Shown piece after piece: positions 1 to 8,636 of a stretch of 64,000 bases of DNA (position 1 is its first letter; every line of letters starts with the position of its first letter). Both the position numbers and the translations under genes were made by a program. The DNA is from Bin87 sp026710825 (GTDB lineage: Bacteria; Chloroflexota; Dehalococcoidia; Lucifugimonadales; UBA3495), in contig OZ247427.1 in the NCBI GenBank assembly GCA_965232815.1, forward strand, positions 2,170,001 to 2,234,000. Reading direction: 5' to 3'. The notes beneath the pieces were generated by a model. It saw only the letters and a list, made by a program, of their open reading frames with translations, made no database searches and was not told the origin of the DNA.

Positions 1-1503
1 GATCATGGGGACGTTGAACCCGTTGGGATAGCCGGCTTCGGCCAGGAGTTCCCTGGCCCGGTCGGGATCAAAGCCGTACAGCTCTTCCCACGACTCTTCC
101 CACTCGGGGTTGTACCCGGCGTACTCACCGCCGAATGCCTCGGCGCTGGGGATCAGTCCGGCCACACGGCCCTCGGTTCCCTGTCCGTCGAAGATGTTCT
201 CGCGGATGGAGTCGCGATCTATGGCTTTGTTCATGGCCATCCGTACCATCTTGCCGGTTTCACCCGGAGCAGCCCACGGCACGGTGGGGTCGTACGACGC
301 CGCGGAGTATGGATCGAAATCCTTCCCTTCCTTGGTAGCGTAATACATGCCACCGAACACCATCATGCTGTTGACGGCAACCACCTGGCTGGGCGCAAGG
401 TCCAGGCCGGCGTCCAACGCCTCACCGACCAACGCTCGGTCGATGGTAGCCACCTGTGCTTCACGCGCCAGCATGGCGGCCAGGCGGGTCGACGCTTCTT
501 CTATGATCTTGATCTCGATGGTGTCCCAGTCTGGATCCACCCGGTAGTGCTCGCCGGGAGCGCGCTCCCAGAGCCAACCGATGCCTTTCTCAAAGTCGGC
601 GAACTGGTAGGGTCCCAGGCGTGCCGGACCTTCGTCCAGCAAGGTCGGCTCTCCGGCCGTGCAATACCCTTCCAGGTGAGGCACCTCCGCGAACGACTCA
701 TACTCAGCTGAGCCGTTGGGGCAGCCTGTGTCCCACTGGGCTTTACTGGTCATAGGCAAACCGCGGTAGCCGGAAATCCAGTAGTCGAATATCAACTCCG
801 GCCGAGCGCCCATGACGATATTAATCTCATGGTCGCTGATCACTTCCGGAAGGGCCTGTGGGTTGGTGCGGAAGTAGTCAGAGTAGGAGGCTCCGCAAAC
901 TGGATTGGTGTAGTAGTTGAGCGAGTTCACGACGTCGTGGGCCGTAAATTCGCCGTAACCAAAGTGGAAATTAACCCCCTCACGGAGTTTGAAATTCCAG
1001 GTCCGGCCGTCTTCGCTGACACTCCAGTCGGTTGCCAACTGTGGCTCAATGGCGCCATTGTAACGGTTGGGGTCCAGCAGAAATTCGTGGGACGGCCGGT
1101 GTTGGCTCGTGGCGCTTCCGGTCACGTCGCAGTCCATGATGCCCTGGCGGGTCTGCTGCGAGAACAGGAAAACCAGGTCTTTGGTCTTCAACTCGCCCGC
1201 GCTGGCGGTCGTTTCCGCGGTTGGTTCGGGTTGGGCCACCGGGGTGGTGCCGACGAATGATGGTCGCGTGGGCGCCGAGGTGGCTGGTGGAGGAGCCGCC
1301 GTGGCAGCAGCAGCCGGCTGTTCTTGCTGTTGAGGAGCCGGGGCTTCGGTCGGCGCTTCTTGCTGGGCTGCCGCCGGCGCGCTGGCCGGTTGGCTAGGAG
1401 CCGCTTCTTCGGCCGCGCCGCCGCAACCCACGATAAACAGCGCTGTCAGCAATGCCATCGCAATAAAGATGATCGGCCATCGAAAAATGCGTTTCCTTCT
1501 CAT
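1..1503 (-). CDS. ABC transporter substrate-binding lipoprotein, family 5 (peptide type), partial
   Basis: Extracytoplasmic solute-binding protein (SBP_bac_5 type) feeding the permeases encoded just upstream in the operon. The start at 1503 gives a short basic N-terminus, a hydrophobic segment and a lipobox ending FIVGC, so it should be a lipid-anchored lipoprotein. A long Ala/Pro/Gln/Thr-rich linker follows, then the binding domain with DWSVSEDGRTWNFKLREGV, a typical family stretch. The frame stays open for 501 codons and runs off the left edge; compared with its paralogue at 3738-5714, roughly 150 C-terminal residues are missing. The two proteins are clearly related along their whole shared length (same linker type, same YPNGF motif near the cut). 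The substrate is unknown; oligopeptides, but also sugars or other small molecules, are possible. Confidence 0.9.
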   Translation of the reverse strand, partial: MRRKRIFRWPIIFIAMALLTALFIVGCGGAAEEAAPSQPASAPAAAQQEAPTEAPAPQQQEQPAAAATAAPPPATSAPTRPSFVGTTPVAQPEPTAETTASAGELKTKDLVFLFSQQTRQGIMDCDVTGSATSQHRPSHEFLLDPNRYNGAIEPQLATDWSVSEDGRTWNFKLREGVNFHFGYGEFTAHDVVNSLNYYTNPVCGASYSDYFRTNPQALPEVISDHEINIVMGARPELIFDYWISGYRGLPMTSKAQWDTGCPNGSAEYESFAEVPHLEGYCTAGEPTLLDEGPARLGPYQFADFEKGIGWLWERAPGEHYRVDPDWDTIEIKIIEEASTRLAAMLAREAQVATIDRALVGEALDAGLDLAPSQVVAVNSMMVFGGMYYATKEGKDFDPYSAASYDPTVPWAAPGETGKMVRMAMNKAIDRDSIRENIFDGQGTEGRVAGLIPSAEAFGGEYAGYNPEWEESWEELYGFDPDRARELLAEAGYPNGFNVPMI

Positions 1504-1602
1504 TACACCCCTCCTGAAAGAGTTGCGCTGCGTTAGGTTTCCGTGATTCTGCTTCGTTGTCCTCCGGAGTTTGCTGCTAGTTGTTCTGTTGTGTCAGTGG
1601 AT

Positions 1603-2688
1603 CTAGACGTTTCGCAGCTTGGGATCCAGGCGGTCCCTGAGCCAGTCGCCCAGCAGGTTCATGGATAGCACGGTCAAAACGATCGCCAGGCATGGGAACA
1701 GGAAAATCCACCACGAACTCGTGATGACCTCCCTGCCGTCCGCGGCCATCAATCCCCACGCCGGTTGAGGCCTGGGAATACCCGCGCCGAGGAAGCTCAA
1801 CGTGGCCTCCAGGATGATGACGTGTCCCACCTCCAGTGTGGCGAGAACGATCACCGTGTTGAAAACGTTGGGGAATATGTGCCGTCCCATGATCCTCAGG
1901 TTGGAAGCGCCGGCCACCCGGGCGCGATCGATGAAATCGCGTTCCTTGATGGTCAGGGCCTCTCCACGGACCACGCGAGCGTAGCGAGCCCACAACAGCA
2001 GTGCGATCACGATGACCACAGTGCTGAAGCCCGACCCTATGGCCACCACCAACGTCAGGGCCAGCAGGATTGACGGGAACGCCAGTTTGATGTCCACAAT
2101 GCGCATTAGGATAGCGTCGGTCAAGCCGCCCTTGAACGCCGCCAGCATGCCCAGTCCGGTTCCAAGGACACCGCCCAACAGGATGGCAAGGGCCGACACA
2201 GCCAGGGATATTCGCGCCCCGTGCATCAGTCGGCTCAGGACGTCGCGGCCCTGTTTGTCGGTGCCCAGGGGGTACTCCCAATTGCCGCCGGGTTCAACGC
2301 GAACCATCGTCTCGCCGATGTCGGGTTGGCCGTTGCCGTTGGTATCTATCAAGGTTCCGGCGCCGCTGTCGACGTTCCTCCGAGCGTTATTGATGCTGAT
2401 TTCGGCGTTTTTATCCCTGGCACGCTGAACAATTGTCTGTTCTGTCGCACGATCCGGGACCCAGACCGGCGGTTCGAGCACCCGATCCAGATCGCCGATA
2501 GTGTGATCGTGCTGGGCCAGTACGTCGGCGAAAGCAGCAGGGACGACCAGGAATACGATCAACACAAACAGGGGTATGATCGGGATTCTCCTGATTTCTC
2601 CCCAAATGTTTGCGACCGAAAGCCCTCGCGCCGGTTGCGCGGTGACTTCGCCCGGCTGGCCGCCAGGAGCGGTGGTTTGCACAGCCAT
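1603..2688 (-). CDS. ABC transporter permease, DppC/OppC type
   Basis: Inner-membrane permease subunit of a dipeptide/oligopeptide-type importer (361 aa). The sequence has an N-terminal membrane segment, a long periplasmic insertion, then the BPD_transp_1 core with PLGTDKQGRDVLSRLMHGAR, the hallmark stretch of DppC-like permeases, and the EAA-like loop ending ARVAGASNLRIMGRHIFPN that contacts the ATPase. The start at 2688 is preferred because GGAGGGAG lies a few bases before it; an in-frame upstream ATG at 2736 would overlap the preceding permease gene. It is translated right after the DppB-type gene (22 bases between). No ATPase gene is visible; it may lie beyond the left edge. Confidence 0.93.
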   Translation of the reverse strand: MAVQTTAPGGQPGEVTAQPARGLSVANIWGEIRRIPIIPLFVLIVFLVVPAAFADVLAQHDHTIGDLDRVLEPPVWVPDRATEQTIVQRARDKNAEISINNARRNVDSGAGTLIDTNGNGQPDIGETMVRVEPGGNWEYPLGTDKQGRDVLSRLMHGARISLAVSALAILLGGVLGTGLGMLAAFKGGLTDAILMRIVDIKLAFPSILLALTLVVAIGSGFSTVVIVIALLLWARYARVVRGEALTIKERDFIDRARVAGASNLRIMGRHIFPNVFNTVIVLATLEVGHVIILEATLSFLGAGIPRPQPAWGLMAADGREVITSSWWIFLFPCLAIVLTVLSMNLLGDWLRDRLDPKLRNV

Positions 2689-2710
2689 GTTCTTCTCCCT
2701 CCGGCGGTGT

Positions 2711-3628
2711 TTATCCGTATCGGATCCGCGGGTCAACGTACGCGTACGTGACGTCGGTAACTATGTTGATAGCGACGTACAGCAGCGCGAACAGCATTAC
2801 CACGGCCTGTACGGTGATGTGGTCCTTGGAGTTGATGGCTTCGATGACCATCAGGCCAATTCCGGGCCACGCGAAGACGGTTTCAATTACGACTGAACCG
2901 GTGATCAGCACGGCGAAGATGAGGCTAAAGTAGGTCAGCGGTCCGATCAGAGCATTCCGGAAACAGTGTTTCCAAACGATTTTCCACTCTGGGATTCCCT
3001 TGATGCGCGCCAGCTTGACGTATTCCGTGTCCAGCACTTCGAGCATGGATGAACGGGTCAGGCGCATGATGGCCGCCACGTTGTAGTAGCCCAGGGCAAA
3101 GCCGGGCATCAGCATGTGCTTGAACCCTCCTTTACCCGAGGTGGGTAACCATCCCAATTGCACGGCGAGGATCCACATCAGGATGAGGCCAACAGCGAAG
3201 GTCGGCGCCGATTGGCCAAGGATGGCGAACATCTTGCCCCCGGCGTCAAACCAGGAGTCCTTTTTGACCGCCGATAAGACGCCTATCGGGAATGCGATGA
3301 TCCCCGTTATGACCAGGGCGAAGGCGGACAGTTGTATGGTTGCCGGAAGGCGCTCCGCTATCAGCTCGGCCACTGGGCGGTCCCACTTGAACGATGTGCC
3401 CAGATCTCCCGTGAGGAGACGCTTCATATAGGTGAAGTACTGCACGTGCAGCGGCTTGTCCAGGCCCCACTGGGCTCGAATTCGCTCAATCTGTTCCTTG
3501 CCTGACTCCTCGTCCAGGATGGCCGCCAACGGGTCGCCGGCCACACGCGAGAGAGAAAAAACGATGAGGCTGATCACGAAAACGGCCAGCAGTCCCTGTA
3601 ACAGCCGCAGAATGATGAAACGTTGCAT
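2711..3628 (-). CDS. ABC transporter permease, DppB/OppB type
   Basis: Partner permease of the DppC-type protein (305 aa), spanning the inner membrane. It starts with the characteristic FIILRLLQGLLAVFVISLIVF first helix, has the DppB periplasmic segment (RAQWGLDKPLHVQYFTYMKR) and the EAA-type loop LARIKGIPEWKIVWKHCFRN, and ends VDPRIRYG, a very common end in this family. It sits 109 bases downstream of the binding-protein gene and 22 bases upstream of the second permease gene, so all are probably co-transcribed from the promoter near 5800. Confidence 0.94.
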   Translation of the reverse strand: MQRFIILRLLQGLLAVFVISLIVFSLSRVAGDPLAAILDEESGKEQIERIRAQWGLDKPLHVQYFTYMKRLLTGDLGTSFKWDRPVAELIAERLPATIQLSAFALVITGIIAFPIGVLSAVKKDSWFDAGGKMFAILGQSAPTFAVGLILMWILAVQLGWLPTSGKGGFKHMLMPGFALGYYNVAAIMRLTRSSMLEVLDTEYVKLARIKGIPEWKIVWKHCFRNALIGPLTYFSLIFAVLITGSVVIETVFAWPGIGLMVIEAINSKDHITVQAVVMLFALLYVAINIVTDVTYAYVDPRIRYG

Positions 3629-3737
3629 GATGTCCGTTCCTACAGCGCGTATGACCCTTCAAGTTGCCAATGCCCCCGACGTGTCGACAATACGATGCGA
3701 CGCGCCGGGGTGGATTGGCTCTGGGATTTAGGGTGCG

Positions 3738-5714
3738 TTATTCGCGCACGCCCTTCACGTGTTCGAGATACACGTAGTTTCCGTTGTTTGGCCCAAGGAA
3801 TATGTACTCAGCGACCACGTCGGGGTCAACCACTGCACTGACGGGCAACGTCCAACCGGGTATGGTGCCGACTTCGTAGAAGATCTCATCCGATACCTTC
3901 AGCCAGTCTGTCGTTGCGTCGGCTTCGTTGAGCGCGCGCAGCGCCTTGTTCTTGTTTTCCTGGATGTCGTCGCTGGTGTATGCCCTGAAGAAACGCTCCG
4001 CGCTGAAGTAGAAGTGCACGCGCGTGTCGATCGGGGCAGCAGGGCCGCGGAACGGGTAGATGCAGCAGTCTGTGTTCAAACCGCGGTACTCGTTCCTCCA
4101 GTTGGAGAATTCGATGGGGTCAAGCGACGGGTCCAGTCCAATTTTGGTCCAGTATCCCGCCATGGCTTCCATCAAGTCGGGCTGTTCGGGGACTCCGCTC
4201 AATGGGAAGACCGGGATCCTGAAGGAGAAGCCGTTCGGATAGCCGGCCTGGGCGAGCAAGTCCCTGGCGGCGGCTTCGTCGTATCCGTACAACTCGTCCC
4301 ATTGGCCCTCCCAATCGGGGTTGAAACCGCCTGGGAAGTCGGGTACCAGGGTGGCGACCCACTGGCGGCCACCGGCGCCCTTGAATATGGCGTCGTTGAT
4401 CTCGTCCCGGTCCAGGGCCTTGTTCATCGCCATGCGAACCAGCTTGCCGCTCTCGCCGGGCTCATTCCACGGCATCATCTCGTCCCGGGCGGCTACGATG
4501 TTGTAGGACTCCCGGTCGAGTTCCTGTTGCTCTGCGGAGGCCGTGGGGTCCACACCCTTCGCTCCCGTCGCGAAATACATCCCGCCGAAGACGGCGAATG
4601 CGGTCTGGGCCGTTACCGAGCTGTCGAACACCTCGAGGCCGTCGTCAATGGCGTCCTGGAGCAGCGCCCGGTTGATGGCCGCTATGTGGCCCTCCCTGGC
4701 TTGCATGATCGCCAGGCGGGTGGCCGGCTCACGAACGTCTTTGATCTCGATCTCGTCGAAGTCGGGATTCACGCGCCAGTGGTCGTAGTCCACGCGGCTC
4801 CATTCCCAACCTACGCCCTCTTCAAAGCTGACGTATTCGTAAGGTCCGGTGCGCGCAGACTTGGAGTACACCAGGTCGCGGCTCGCCTTGCAGTAACTCA
4901 GGGCTTCTCCGCTGTCAGCGGCGCCAAAATCAGCATCCCCTCCAGGACAAGCCTGGTTCCACTGGGCTGCGCTGCTGATGGGTACGCCACGGTAGCCGGA
5001 GTACCAGTAGAGGAAGTCCACCGCCGGACGTTTCTTCATGTGGATGTTGACCTCGTAGTCGTTGACTATTTCGACGTCTCCACCTGGATCGGTGCGGAAG
5101 TAGTCCGAGTATGAGGCCCGGCATTCTGGGTTGGTGTAGTAGGCCAGCGAGTGTTTTACGTCCCGCGCGGTAAACTCACCCCAGTCGTCATGCCACCGTA
5201 CCCCCTGGCGCAGTTTGAAGTTCCAGGTCCTGCCGTCCGGAGTGATGGCCCACTCTGTGGCCAGCATCGGCTCATAGGATCCGTCGAACCGGCCCGCGTC
5301 AACCATGAACTCGGCGGACATGCGGTAATTGACCACCCCTGATCCGGTTACTTCGCAGTCCAGCATGGACTCGAAAGACGGAGGGTCGAGGACGGCGATC
5401 AGCCGGTTGGTTACCAACTCGCCTTCAGTTTGAGGCGCGATTGTCGGCCGCGGAGTGGCCTGCAACACTGAAGCCCGCTGCGTGGGCGTGGGTGCCAACG
5501 TTGCATCTTGGGGAACCGGAGTGTTGGTGGCTCTCACCTCCGCCGGCGCCTGGGTCGCCTCGGCCGGCTGAGCTTGCTGCTGTTGCGCCGCGGGTGCAGC
5601 TGTTGCCGGCGCCGTTTCTTCAGCAGCGCCTCCGCATCCCACGATGACCGCAGTAGTCGCCAACGCTATCGCCAGCATTACCACCGGATATCGCAAAAAT
5701 CGTCTATACGCCAT
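3738..5714 (-). CDS. ABC transporter substrate-binding lipoprotein, family 5 (peptide type)
   Basis: First gene of the importer operon (658 aa). The start at 5714 follows GGAGGG with a 5-base spacer; an upstream in-frame ATG at 5810 has no such signal and lies on the promoter. The N-terminus is basic, then hydrophobic, ending in the lipobox VIVGC, followed by an Ala/Gln/Pro/Thr-rich linker and an SBP_bac_5 domain (LATEWAITPDGRTWNFKLRQ, LLAQAGYPNGFSF). It is a paralogue of the truncated gene at the left edge; two binding proteins around one permease pair may widen the substrate range. The ligand cannot be predicted. Confidence 0.93.
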   Translation of the reverse strand: MAYRRFLRYPVVMLAIALATTAVIVGCGGAAEETAPATAAPAAQQQQAQPAEATQAPAEVRATNTPVPQDATLAPTPTQRASVLQATPRPTIAPQTEGELVTNRLIAVLDPPSFESMLDCEVTGSGVVNYRMSAEFMVDAGRFDGSYEPMLATEWAITPDGRTWNFKLRQGVRWHDDWGEFTARDVKHSLAYYTNPECRASYSDYFRTDPGGDVEIVNDYEVNIHMKKRPAVDFLYWYSGYRGVPISSAAQWNQACPGGDADFGAADSGEALSYCKASRDLVYSKSARTGPYEYVSFEEGVGWEWSRVDYDHWRVNPDFDEIEIKDVREPATRLAIMQAREGHIAAINRALLQDAIDDGLEVFDSSVTAQTAFAVFGGMYFATGAKGVDPTASAEQQELDRESYNIVAARDEMMPWNEPGESGKLVRMAMNKALDRDEINDAIFKGAGGRQWVATLVPDFPGGFNPDWEGQWDELYGYDEAAARDLLAQAGYPNGFSFRIPVFPLSGVPEQPDLMEAMAGYWTKIGLDPSLDPIEFSNWRNEYRGLNTDCCIYPFRGPAAPIDTRVHFYFSAERFFRAYTSDDIQENKNKALRALNEADATTDWLKVSDEIFYEVGTIPGWTLPVSAVVDPDVVAEYIFLGPNNGNYVYLEHVKGVRE

Positions 5715-5799
5715 GGCGGCCCTCCAAATGATATTAGTGTAGATTTTCGGTTCATGCATGGCCCGACGGCTGATACCGCCATCAACGCCACGCCCGCGC

Positions 5800-5829
5800 A
5801 ATATAGGCAATCCGCAAGGCCTCAGTCAA
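5800..5829 (-). promoter_or_regulatory. Promoter of the peptide importer operon
   Basis: Read on the minus strand, TTGACT (5829-5824) is followed after 18 bases by TATATT (5805-5800). Initiation would fall near 5793, about 80 bases before the start codon at 5714. No operator is evident. Confidence 0.55.
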
Positions 5830-6191
5830 ACGAAAATAGTTCGAGCGCGATTACGAAAACATGCCAAAATCAGAGTATGATTTGGATGTTTGACGTTATT
5901 GGTCAACGGATTGGGCGTAATCCGTGAAAAATATCTTGCGATTTAACAATAAATTAACATCATACTTTCGAATGTATAATATCCTGAGCCTTGATATATT
6001 GTGAGATGTGATACTGATCCGGTGAATCCGCGCAATTAAATCTAAAGGGGCTACGCAATTCGTAGCCCCTTTCATATATTGGTGCGATAAGGTGTTAGTG
6101 CAGCGTGTATGAGAGCGTATTAATCTCCAATATCCTGATTAGCTATGAATTTCGTAACGCCGATTTTCGCAACGATGTTTGAGGTTGGGGT
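5830..6191. other. AT-rich intergenic stretch without a gene
   Basis: Between the importer promoter and the end of the luciferase-like gene. The part from about 5935 to 6015 is clearly richer in A and T than the surroundings. It holds the perfect stem-loop listed separately (6044-6072). No credible coding frame is seen. Confidence 0.6.
6044..6072 (-). terminator. Rho-independent terminator after the luciferase-like gene
   Basis: A perfect 12-bp stem, AAAGGGGCTACG (6044-6055) against CGTAGCCCCTTT (6061-6072), closes a 5-base loop. It lies about 120 bases downstream of the stop at 6192. On the minus strand the stem ends in T residues followed by a T/A-rich run; the plus-strand side is also T-rich, so it could work both ways. 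Confidence 0.75.
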
Positions 6192-7034
6192 TCACAATAC
6201 CGCTTCGGCGATTTTTTCCATTTCTTCCATCGCTTGCACGCTTGTCGTGTCCCCCAAGCGAACGATGACGCGACTGGCGCCTGCATTTTCGAAACGACCG
6301 ATGAGGTCGCGGTCGGCGGGCTGTCCAAAAACCGTGATGCCAATGCTCGCTGGGTCCCTCCCTGATGCTTCCGCCAATTCATCTATTGCGGCGCGGCCCG
6401 CGGCGATCTGGTCAGGGCTCGACGCGGTTGGCATCCAACCGTCACCCCAACGGGCCACTCGCCGGAATACGTTACGCGCATTCCCGCCGAGAATTACCGG
6501 GGGACCGCCGGCCTGGGCTGGTTTGGGATTGCACTGCACCGGCGGGAAGTCATAGTAGCGGCCGTGATATTCCGCAGTGTCTTGAGTCCAAAGAGCGCGC
6601 ATCACCTCGATGGATTCCCGGGCCTGTGTCCAACGATGGTCGAAGTCGCCGCCCATTACCTCTGTCTCTTCTCGCAGCCACCCGGTCCCTATCCCCAGTA
6701 GAAAACGCCCTCCCGAGAAACGGTCCAGAGAGGCGATTGCACCCGCCAACACCAGCGGGTTGCGCTCCGGTATCAAGGTAATGCCAGTGCCCAATTTTAT
6801 CGTGTTGGTGACCGCCGACGCCCGCGCTAACCCAATGTACGGATCGGCCATGTCGCTCATGTAATCCGGTATCGAGCCATCAGGTGAACCGGGATACTTG
6901 GACGCCGGATTCACGGGCATTACCGGATGCTCCGGCAGCCAGATCGACTCGAACCCGAGCGCTTCTGCTTTGGCCGCGATGTCTGCTACGTCGATGGAGT
7001 TGGTGGATATCGACATATTCAATCCGATGTCCAT
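6192..7034 (-). CDS. Luciferase-like (LLM class) F420/FMN-dependent oxidoreductase
   Basis: Flavin- or F420-dependent oxidoreductase with a bacterial-luciferase-like TIM barrel (280 aa). Family features are FESIWLPEH near the N-terminus, the strand LGTGITLIPERNPLVLAG, the GRFLLGIGTGW phosphate-loop region and GPPVILGGNARNVFRRVAR towards the C-terminus. These match the F420-dependent subgroup best (TIGR03619-like); the substrate cannot be told. The start at 7034 follows GGAGGT at a 5-base distance; an in-frame start further upstream (7274) would overrun the promoter. It is monocistronic, with its own promoter and terminator. Confidence 0.88.
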   Translation of the reverse strand: MDIGLNMSISTNSIDVADIAAKAEALGFESIWLPEHPVMPVNPASKYPGSPDGSIPDYMSDMADPYIGLARASAVTNTIKLGTGITLIPERNPLVLAGAIASLDRFSGGRFLLGIGTGWLREETEVMGGDFDHRWTQARESIEVMRALWTQDTAEYHGRYYDFPPVQCNPKPAQAGGPPVILGGNARNVFRRVARWGDGWMPTASSPDQIAAGRAAIDELAEASGRDPASIGITVFGQPADRDLIGRFENAGASRVIVRLGDTTSVQAMEEMEKIAEAVL

Positions 7035-7088
7035 GGGGTACCTCCAAATGGTTCGTTCGGGTCGCTGGTTGTTCCAATTAACGGCGGG

Positions 7089-7118
7089 ATCATAGCACGG
7101 TGTTTTTGGGAATGTCAT
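7089..7118 (-). promoter_or_regulatory. Promoter of the luciferase-like gene, extended -10
   Basis: On the minus strand ATGACA (7118-7113) is separated by 18 bases from TATGAT (7094-7089), which is preceded by TGC. Initiation near 7082 leaves a leader of about 50 bases. Confidence 0.6.
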
Positions 7119-7246
7119 TGAACGAGTCAGGTCTCCCCAGCCGGAAACCCGCCGCGTCCGCCCGTTGTACGAGAACGTCGCCCTTCCAATGGCCAGAAAG
7201 GGAGCGCGATTCCGCAGGGCTCCACGGGCGCGGCAAAATCGCCTGA

Positions 7247-7255
7247 TGCTATACT
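7247..7255 (+). promoter_or_regulatory. Extended -10 promoter element before the GYD gene
   Basis: TGC followed directly by TATACT. No good -35 is seen, as is usual for extended -10 promoters. Initiation near 7262 would leave a leader of about 30 bases before the start at 7295. Confidence 0.45.
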
Positions 7256-7294
7256 TATGCCCGTTTGCCCCCAATCATCTAAATGGTGCCGATA

Positions 7295-7678
7295 ATGCCT
7301 TTGTACGTGATGCTTGCCAATTTCACCGAGCGCGGCCGCAGCATGGCCCAGGAGAACCCCAACCTGCTGGGCGAAGCCGCCACCTCGGTAGAAACCATGT
7401 CCAGCAAAGTTTTGACCCAATACGCCGTGTTGGGCCGCTATGATTTTGTCATAATAACCGAAGCTGCTGACAACCAATCCGTTGTGCGCCTATCGTTGGA
7501 CCTTGCCAATGAGGCGGGCCTGAACATAGAAACCTTGCCGGCGCTGCCGATTGGCGTCCTCTCCGATGAAGAGCACATCAGCCTTCTGCGTGATGCGGCG
7601 GTGGCGATGAACTTGCCGGCCGGACCCGACGAAACGCCCGAACCCGACGACTGGCGCATCCCGGACGAACCCGATTAG
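7295..7678 (+). CDS. GYD-domain protein
   Basis: Small soluble protein (127 aa) of the GYD family, named for the motif in LGRYDFVIITEAADNQ. The opening MPLYVMLANFTERG is the usual start of the family, so I place the start at 7295 rather than at the ATG 12 bases upstream (7283). GYD proteins have a ferredoxin-like fold and no established biochemical role. The last 40 residues are Asp/Glu/Pro-rich and go past the usual domain. The stop is 32 bases before thiD, so the two may be co-transcribed. Confidence 0.82.
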   Translation: MPLYVMLANFTERGRSMAQENPNLLGEAATSVETMSSKVLTQYAVLGRYDFVIITEAADNQSVVRLSLDLANEAGLNIETLPALPIGVLSDEEHISLLRDAAVAMNLPAGPDETPEPDDWRIPDEPD

Positions 7679-7710
7679 ATCGGCGCTTTGTCCGCCGATT
7701 GGTAGATGCC

Positions 7711-8511
7711 ATGACTTTGTCGAAACCGCCGACCGCGATGACAATTGCGGGGTCAGACTCCGGTGGGGGGGCCGGCATACAGGCTGACCTGAAAACCTTT
7801 TCGGCGTTGGGAGTGTTCGGTACCTCCACCCTGACCGCCATCACCGCTCAGAACACGGTGGGAGTGTCCGCCGTTCACGAGGTTCCCACTGAGGTGATCT
7901 CCGCTCAAATTGATGCTGTGATGACGGATATCGGAGCCGACGCGGTGAAAACGGGGATGTTGTCCTCCGCCGCCATTGTCGCGACGGTGTCCGACGCAGT
8001 GCGCCGCCACGGGATCGACAACCTTGTAGTGGACCCGGTGATGGTCGCCAAGAGCGGGGACCGGTTGCTCAGAGAGGAGGCCATCTCGACGATCTGCAGC
8101 GATCTGATTCCGCTGGCGAGGGTGGTCACCCCCAACATCCCTGAGGCCGAGGATCTGACCGGCCTGTCCATTGTTTCGGATTCCGAGGTGCGTCGCGCAG
8201 CCGAGGCAATTTTCGGTATGGGAGCGCGATCGGTGGTTATTAAAGGTGGGCACCGCGACGGCCCGCCAACCGATACCCTCTATGACGGTGAACGTTTTCT
8301 GGAATTCACCACCGAGCGAATTCCGTCCACCAACACCCACGGGACCGGATGTACCTTCGCCTCCGCCGTGGCGGCAGGTCTGGCACGTGGGTTGGATGTG
8401 CCCTCCGCGGTGCAACAAGCCAAGGATTATGTGACCGCTGCCATCCGGTCGGCTTACCCGATCGGTCGGGGGCACGGGCCGCTCCATCATTTCCACGCCT
8501 TCTGGCAGTGA
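7711..8511 (+). CDS. thiD: Hydroxymethylpyrimidine/phosphomethylpyrimidine kinase
   Basis: Phosphorylates HMP and HMP-phosphate to HMP-PP for thiamine synthesis in the cytoplasm (266 aa). The PfkB/ribokinase-fold marks are clear: the start TIAGSDSGGGAGIQADLKTF binds the pyrimidine, and NTHGTGCTFASAVAAGLARG near the C-terminus holds the anion hole and the catalytic residue region. The ATG at 7711 is preferred; a TTG at 7699 is in frame. No other thiamine gene is adjacent, although a yjbQ gene, whose family shows weak thiamine-phosphate synthase activity, lies far away at 51.1 kb. Confidence 0.95.
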   Translation: MTLSKPPTAMTIAGSDSGGGAGIQADLKTFSALGVFGTSTLTAITAQNTVGVSAVHEVPTEVISAQIDAVMTDIGADAVKTGMLSSAAIVATVSDAVRRHGIDNLVVDPVMVAKSGDRLLREEAISTICSDLIPLARVVTPNIPEAEDLTGLSIVSDSEVRRAAEAIFGMGARSVVIKGGHRDGPPTDTLYDGERFLEFTTERIPSTNTHGTGCTFASAVAAGLARGLDVPSAVQQAKDYVTAAIRSAYPIGRGHGPLHHFHAFWQ

Positions 8512-8557
8512 CGCCGTCGGCGATCGATTTCACGCCGTCCAACGAAAACGGCGCGTA

Positions 8558-8580
8558 CGCTATAATCCTTTTTTATAGCG
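8558..8580 (+). promoter_or_regulatory. Inverted repeat containing a TATAAT box before ileS
   Basis: CGCTATAA (8558-8565) and TTATAGCG (8573-8580) form a perfect 8-bp inverted repeat around a T-rich loop. TATAAT at 8561-8566 could be the -10 of ileS; alternatively the hairpin with its T run ends thiD transcription. Both readings are tentative. Confidence 0.4.
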
Positions 8581-8636
8581 ACACAAATCCGCCGACCGGG
8601 ACCGGATAGCCGATCGGCGCAAGAGGTAGATCAAGT

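Noticed and set aside
3759..5114. Long plus-strand open frame (451 codons)
   Set aside because: It is the complement of the binding-protein gene in a high-GC genome; no domain, and the opposite frame has clear family motifs.
8512..8636. T-box riboswitch before ileS
   Set aside because: The leader is only about 120 bases and I see no T-box consensus (TGGnACCGCG) or specifier stem; only a short inverted repeat around TATAAT.
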